Below are positions 4,934 through 7,807 of a stretch of DNA of 7,807 nucleotides, piece after piece. Origin of the DNA: Bifidobacteriaceae bacterium. Its GTDB lineage: Bacteria > Actinomycetota > Actinomycetes > Actinomycetales > WQXJ01. The number at the start of each line of letters is the position of its first letter. Position 1 is the first letter of the stretch. Under the pieces are notes generated by a model. It had not been told where the DNA came from. It saw nothing but the letters and a program-made list of their open reading frames with translations, and ran no database searches. The stretch covers positions 1 to 7,807 of the forward strand of contig JAISTN010000061.1 of the NCBI GenBank assembly GCA_031272565.1, written 5' to 3'. A program made the translations under genes and the position numbers.

Positions 4934-6466
4934 TTAGCTACCCGCACCGGCGGCCAGGTCTTCCAACAGCCGCAACAGGGTCCGGGTGGCAAAGCCGGTG
5001 GCGCCGCTTGGAGTCAGGTCGGTGCCGGCGGCGGCTCGGGCCGGGCCAGCAATGTCCAGGTGCGCCCACGGCCGGCCGCCCACAAACTCCCGCAGTAGCA
5101 GAGCAGCCGTGATGGCCCCGGCGCCGGTGGTGGCCTTGGCCACCGAGTTGATCTGGGCGATCTGGCTGTCCAAGGCTGGCCGGTAGGCCTCCACCAAAGG
5201 CAGACGCCACCAAGCTTCACCCACAGCCTCACCGGCCGCCAGGACCTGGTCCGCCAGGGCGTCATCGTTGGCCAGCAGTGCACCCGTCTCACGGCCCAGG
5301 GCCAGCCGGGCGGCGCCGGTCAGGGTTGCCATGTCCAGCACCAGGTCCGGTTTGACCGCGGCGTCCAACCAGGCCAGGGCGTCCGCCAGGACCAGGCGGC
5401 CCTCGGCGTCTGTGTCGCCCACCTCGACCGTACGCCCGCCGTACGTCCGTACCACATCGCCCGGGTGATAAGAGCCGGCCCCCACCGAGTTCTGGGCCAG
5501 CGGCAAGACGGCCGTCAGGCGCAGCCGCAAGCCCGCCTGGGCCGCCGCCAACACCGCCGCGAAGACCACCGCCGCCCCGGCCATGTCGGTGGTCATGGTC
5601 GTCATGCCATCGGCCGGTTTGATGTCTAAACCACCCGTGTCAAAGGTGATGCCCTTGCCGGCCAGGCCAAGGTGGGGCACCGGACCCGCCGGCGGTTCGT
5701 AGCGCAGCACCACCAGGCGGGGGCTGCGCTCTGGGCCCGCCCCGGCCCCAACCGCCAACAGGGCGCCAAAGCCGTCCGCAGCCAGGCGCTCAGGCGGCCA
5801 CACCTCACAGGTCAAACCGGGCGCACCCGCCGCCAGTTCGGCCATCGCCTCCGCCAGCGTGGCCGGATACTTCTCATTGGACGGCCAACGGGTCAAGTCC
5901 CGGGCCAGCCACTGGGCTTGCACCGCCGCCACCGCTCGGTCCGCCGCGGCGCGGTCGTAGCGGCCCAACAAGACCAGGTCGCCAGTGGCAGGATCGGCAG
6001 GCTTCAAGCCCTGGCGGGGCGCCTGATAGGCACCCAGCAGGTAGCCCTCCACCAGCGCCTCGGTGTGGGTGGGCGAATCCTGCGCCACCGTGGTCACCAC
6101 CGGGCCATCGCCGGCCGTCGCCTTGGCCAGGGCCGCCCCCGCCAGGCGGACCTCGGCCGGCGTGCCGCCGCCCACACCCACCAGCAGCACCCGGGCCGCC
6201 AGTTCATCCCAACCTAGATCGCGGGCGGCATCGGCCCGGTGCACCACCGGCAGGTCGAAGGCCTGCACCTGCCCGGCCTTGGCCTTGAACCGCCGCCGGG
6301 TGGCCAACTCGGCCCAGTCCACGCCGTAGCGGACGGCGGCATCGGCCGCGCCAAAGCCCGGCTGGATGCCTTCTTCGTCATCAGATGCCGGGGCCACGGG
6401 CACGGCTATCACGCCGGCCTGTGGCCGGCGGGCTTGAGCGGACGTGGTCAGACGACCGCGAACCAC
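4934..6466 (-). CDS. pepA: Leucyl aminopeptidase (peptidase family M17)
   Basis: This is a cytosolic two-metal exopeptidase that removes N-terminal residues from peptides and normally forms hexamers. With the GTG start at 6466 it has 510 residues, the usual M17 length. The C-terminal catalytic domain carries GLAGKGITFDTGGLDIKP with metal ligands K271 and D276 and catalytic K283. D294 follows in MTTDMAG. The signature TDAEGRL gives D353 and E355 (metals) and R357 (catalytic). LDMATLTGA and the C-terminal PWAHLDIAGPA are also typical. The residue before the signature is Asp (D351) where most members have Asn. An earlier in-frame GTG at 6523 begins one base after the DUF3117 stop and would add 19 residues. 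I prefer 6466 because AGG sits five bases upstream and the first strand then falls at the family position. It is the second gene of the minus-strand series; the next start is 13 bp away. Confidence 0.92.
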   Translation of the reverse strand: MVRGRLTTSAQARRPQAGVIAVPVAPASDDEEGIQPGFGAADAAVRYGVDWAELATRRRFKAKAGQVQAFDLPVVHRADAARDLGWDELAARVLLVGVGGGTPAEVRLAGAALAKATAGDGPVVTTVAQDSPTHTEALVEGYLLGAYQAPRQGLKPADPATGDLVLLGRYDRAAADRAVAAVQAQWLARDLTRWPSNEKYPATLAEAMAELAAGAPGLTCEVWPPERLAADGFGALLAVGAGAGPERSPRLVVLRYEPPAGPVPHLGLAGKGITFDTGGLDIKPADGMTTMTTDMAGAAVVFAAVLAAAQAGLRLRLTAVLPLAQNSVGAGSYHPGDVVRTYGGRTVEVGDTDAEGRLVLADALAWLDAAVKPDLVLDMATLTGAARLALGRETGALLANDDALADQVLAAGEAVGEAWWRLPLVEAYRPALDSQIAQINSVAKATTGAGAITAALLLREFVGGRPWAHLDIAGPARAAAGTDLTPSGATGFATRTLLRLLEDLAAGAGS

Positions 6467-6524
6467 CCTGACCTGGGGTAATGGGTGAACCCACGGCTGC
6501 TGGGGCCGCCGGGTACGAGTCACG

Positions 6525-6692
6525 TCAGGCTACAACCGCGTCGAGCGCCTGGCCCAAAGCGGCCGCCTCGGTCGCGTTCAACTCCACCACCAGGCGGCCA
6601 CCACCCTCAAGAGGCACACGCATCACGATGCCGCGACCTTCCTTGACCACCTCCAATGGGCCGTCGCCGGTGCGTGGCTTCATGGCTGCCAT
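6525..6692 (-). CDS. DUF3117 family small protein (55 aa)
   Basis: This 55-residue protein begins MAAMKPRTGDGPLEVVKEGR. It continues with GIVMRVPLEGGGRLVVELN and ends in an Ala/Leu-rich helix that finishes LDAVVA. It is an almost textbook DUF3117 protein, nearly identical to what I recall for Mycobacterium Rv1211 and its Streptomyces counterparts. The family is found in Actinobacteria and has no known function. The fold suggested is a small beta unit plus one helix. The start is secure: GGGGAG at 6702-6697 lies four bases before the ATG, and a TAGAAT -10 box lies about 38 bases upstream. Its TGA stop ends two bases before a possible GTG start of the aminopeptidase, so the two genes are probably co-transcribed. 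Near-invariance at this size suggests strong selection. Confidence 0.93.
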   Translation of the reverse strand: MAAMKPRTGDGPLEVVKEGRGIVMRVPLEGGGRLVVELNATEAAALGQALDAVVA

Positions 6693-6730
6693 GGCTCTCC
6701 CCTTTCAAAACCGCACGAATCTCCGGGACC

Positions 6731-6736
6731 ATTCTA
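6731..6736 (-). promoter_or_regulatory. -10 box of a probable promoter for the DUF3117-aminopeptidase series
   Basis: TAGAAT on the minus strand matches the actinobacterial -10 consensus well, in an AT-richer 55-bp gap between the small TM protein and DUF3117. Transcription would start near 6724, giving a leader of about 32 bases with the GGGGAG ribosome site. No good -35 hexamer is seen 16-19 bases upstream; TTGAGG occurs only nine bases away. Confidence 0.4.
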
Positions 6737-6747
6737 CTGCCCGCACC

Positions 6748-7092
6748 TCAATTGGTCTTGGTTGGCCCACCCAGAATCCGGGCCGGGCCGGCGCCGCCTG
6801 GCTGGGACGCCGCCGGCGGTGGCACATGCCCCGCCGCCTGGCGGGCGGCCAGGTTGGCGGCCAGCTTGGCCTCCACCTCCGCCGAGGCCCGCCGCCGCTC
6901 CTCCCGGGCCAGGCGCGCAGCCAACTCCGTCTTCTGTTCGCGCCGGGCCCGCGCCTCCATCAACTCGGTCTGGGCCACCGGCAAGTCCATTCCCACGCTC
7001 CACCGGCCCAACACAAACCAGATGGTCAGCGCGACGCAGCCCACCGAAGCCAGCAGCAAGATCACCATCATGGCGTCAACCCGGATGGCCAT
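6748..7092 (-). CDS. Small single-pass membrane protein with coiled-coil-like segment
   Basis: I do not recognise a named family for this 114-residue protein. One membrane helix covers about residues 8-28 (MMVILLLASVGCVALTIWFV). Residues 40-88 form a long charged stretch rich in Ala, Glu and Arg with no Pro or Gly, likely a helix or coiled coil on the cytoplasmic side. The tail (89-114) is rich in Pro, Gly and Ala and looks disordered. In Mycobacterium and Streptomyces this position between a LOG protein and DUF3117 holds a TM protein with a DivIVA-type segment (Rv1209), so this may be a shortened or diverged counterpart; that is inference. The ATG at 7092 shares one base with the stop of the LOG gene (TAATG), which points to coupled translation. 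A second Met at residue 8 is a less likely start. Confidence 0.75.
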   Translation of the reverse strand: MAIRVDAMMVILLLASVGCVALTIWFVLGRWSVGMDLPVAQTELMEARARREQKTELAARLAREERRRASAEVEAKLAANLAARQAAGHVPPPAASQPGGAGPARILGGPTKTN

Positions 7093-7807
7093 TACCGGTT
7101 CACCATCCCTCCGGACCGGGGCACACTGGCGGCCGTCTGAATGGCGGCCACCGCCGCCTCCGGGCCATCGACCACCTGGAACAGGCCCAAGTCGTCTGGC
7201 GAAATGTTGCCGGCCGCCACCACGGTGTCCCGCAGCCAGCCCAGCAGGCCGGACCAGTAAGCCCGGCCCACCAACACGATGGGAAAACCGGAGATCTTGC
7301 TGGTCTGCACCAGGGTGACCGCCTCGAACAGTTCGTCCAACGTGCCCATGCCGCCGGGGAAGACCACAAAGCCGGTGGCGTACTTGACGAACATGACCTT
7401 GCGGGCAAAGAAGTAACGGAAGTCCACGCCCAGGTCAACCCACGGGTTCAAGCCCTGTTCCGCCGGGATCTCGATCCCCAGGCCAATCGACAGACCGCCC
7501 GCCTCATGTGCCCCCTTGTTGGCCGCCGCCATGATGCCGGGCCCGCCGCCGGTGATGACGGCGTAGCCGGCCTGAGCCAGCAGGCCGCCCAAGACCTCGG
7601 CGTCGCGGTAGGCCGGCGAACCGGGCTCGGTCCGGGCGGAGCCAAACACGGAAATGGCCGGGCCCACGCCCGCCAAGGCCTCGAAGGCGGCCACAAACTC
7701 CGATTGGATGCGCATCACCCGCCACGGGTCGGTGTGCCGCCAACTGGGATCCAGATCCGTTTCCAGGAAGGCTTGGTCGGAGGTTTGTTCCGGCACCTGC
7801 CGGCCCC
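7092..7807 (-). CDS. LOG/TIGR00730 family Rossmann-fold protein (5' end probably outside window)
   Basis: The protein has the Rossmann-fold pattern of the LOG (Lonely Guy) family. Members cleave the ribose-phosphate from nucleoside monophosphates such as cytokinin riboside 5'-phosphate or AMP. Counting from GTG at 7796 (234 residues), AISVFGSAR (47-55) is the first strand, ITGGGPGIMAAANKG (81-95) binds the phosphate, and VFPGGMGTLDELFE (145-158) contains the PGGxGTxxE catalytic motif. The Arg in FARKVMFVKYA (130-140) is also usual. The segment TDPWRVMRIQSEF (22-34) is a feature of the longer actinobacterial branch. No stop lies between 7796 and the window edge, and the residues before the GTG (GRQ) resemble homologues that continue upstream, so the true start may be outside. 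Its TAA overlaps the ATG of the following gene. Confidence 0.9.
   Translation of the reverse strand, partial: GRQVPEQTSDQAFLETDLDPSWRHTDPWRVMRIQSEFVAAFEALAGVGPAISVFGSARTEPGSPAYRDAEVLGGLLAQAGYAVITGGGPGIMAAANKGAHEAGGLSIGLGIEIPAEQGLNPWVDLGVDFRYFFARKVMFVKYATGFVVFPGGMGTLDELFEAVTLVQTSKISGFPIVLVGRAYWSGLLGWLRDTVVAAGNISPDDLGLFQVVDGPEAAVAAIQTAASVPRSGGMVNR

Noticed and set aside
5426..5455. CGTACG-like repeats in the aminopeptidase gene
   Set aside because: They are short, imperfect and inside conserved coding sequence.
6693..6747. A terminator between the small TM protein and DUF3117
   Set aside because: No GC hairpin with a T-run is seen on the minus strand; the gap is better read as a promoter.

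Overview
This window comes from the chromosome of a high-GC Gram-positive bacterium (Actinomycetota). The evidence is the GC-rich third codon positions, the frequent GTG starts, the Actinobacteria-specific 55-residue DUF3117 protein, and a gene neighbourhood that recalls the sigE region of Mycobacterium (Rv1205-Rv1221) and Streptomyces. In those genomes a LOG-family protein, a small TM/DivIVA-type protein, DUF3117, a divergent O-methyltransferase and a SigE-type ECF sigma factor lie close together. The genus cannot be fixed from sequence alone. That synteny is recalled from knowledge; no search was run.

Layout, left to right. (1) At 1-205 (-) is the N-terminal part of a response regulator, cut by the window edge. 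(2) At 206-329 is a short, AT-richer gap with two near-palindromes. (3) At 330-842 (-) is an ECF sigma factor of the SigE type, with no anti-sigma gene directly behind it. (4) At 843-1188 is a 346-bp divergent regulatory region. It carries a perfect Crp/GlxR-type palindrome, a LacI-family-like palindrome four bases away, and several hairpin-forming repeats. (5) At 1189-1842 (+) is an O-methyltransferase-like protein that probably starts leaderless and lacks part of the family metal site. It runs 23 bp into the convergent gene that follows. (6) From 6692 down to 1820 (-) is a tight five-gene series: DUF3117, leucyl aminopeptidase, a DPM1-like GT2 glycosyltransferase, DUF2304 and a large DUF6541-like membrane protein. 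(7) From 7807 down to 6748 (-) are a LOG/TIGR00730 protein and a small TM plus coiled-coil protein, joined by a TAATG stop/start overlap.

How they may work together. The GT2-DUF2304-DUF6541 trio looks like a small envelope glycosylation module. The GT2 enzyme would load a sugar on a polyprenyl phosphate at the inner membrane face, DUF2304 would be its small membrane partner, and the DUF6541 GT-C-like protein would be the transferase or handler on the outer face. The flanking sigma factor and response regulator suggest an envelope-stress setting, similar in idea to Streptomyces SigE-CseBC. The trio is the best candidate here for an under-described system. Its chemistry and its link to the sigma factor are inference. 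I see no RNA genes, insertion sequences, CRISPR arrays or convincing intrinsic terminators.
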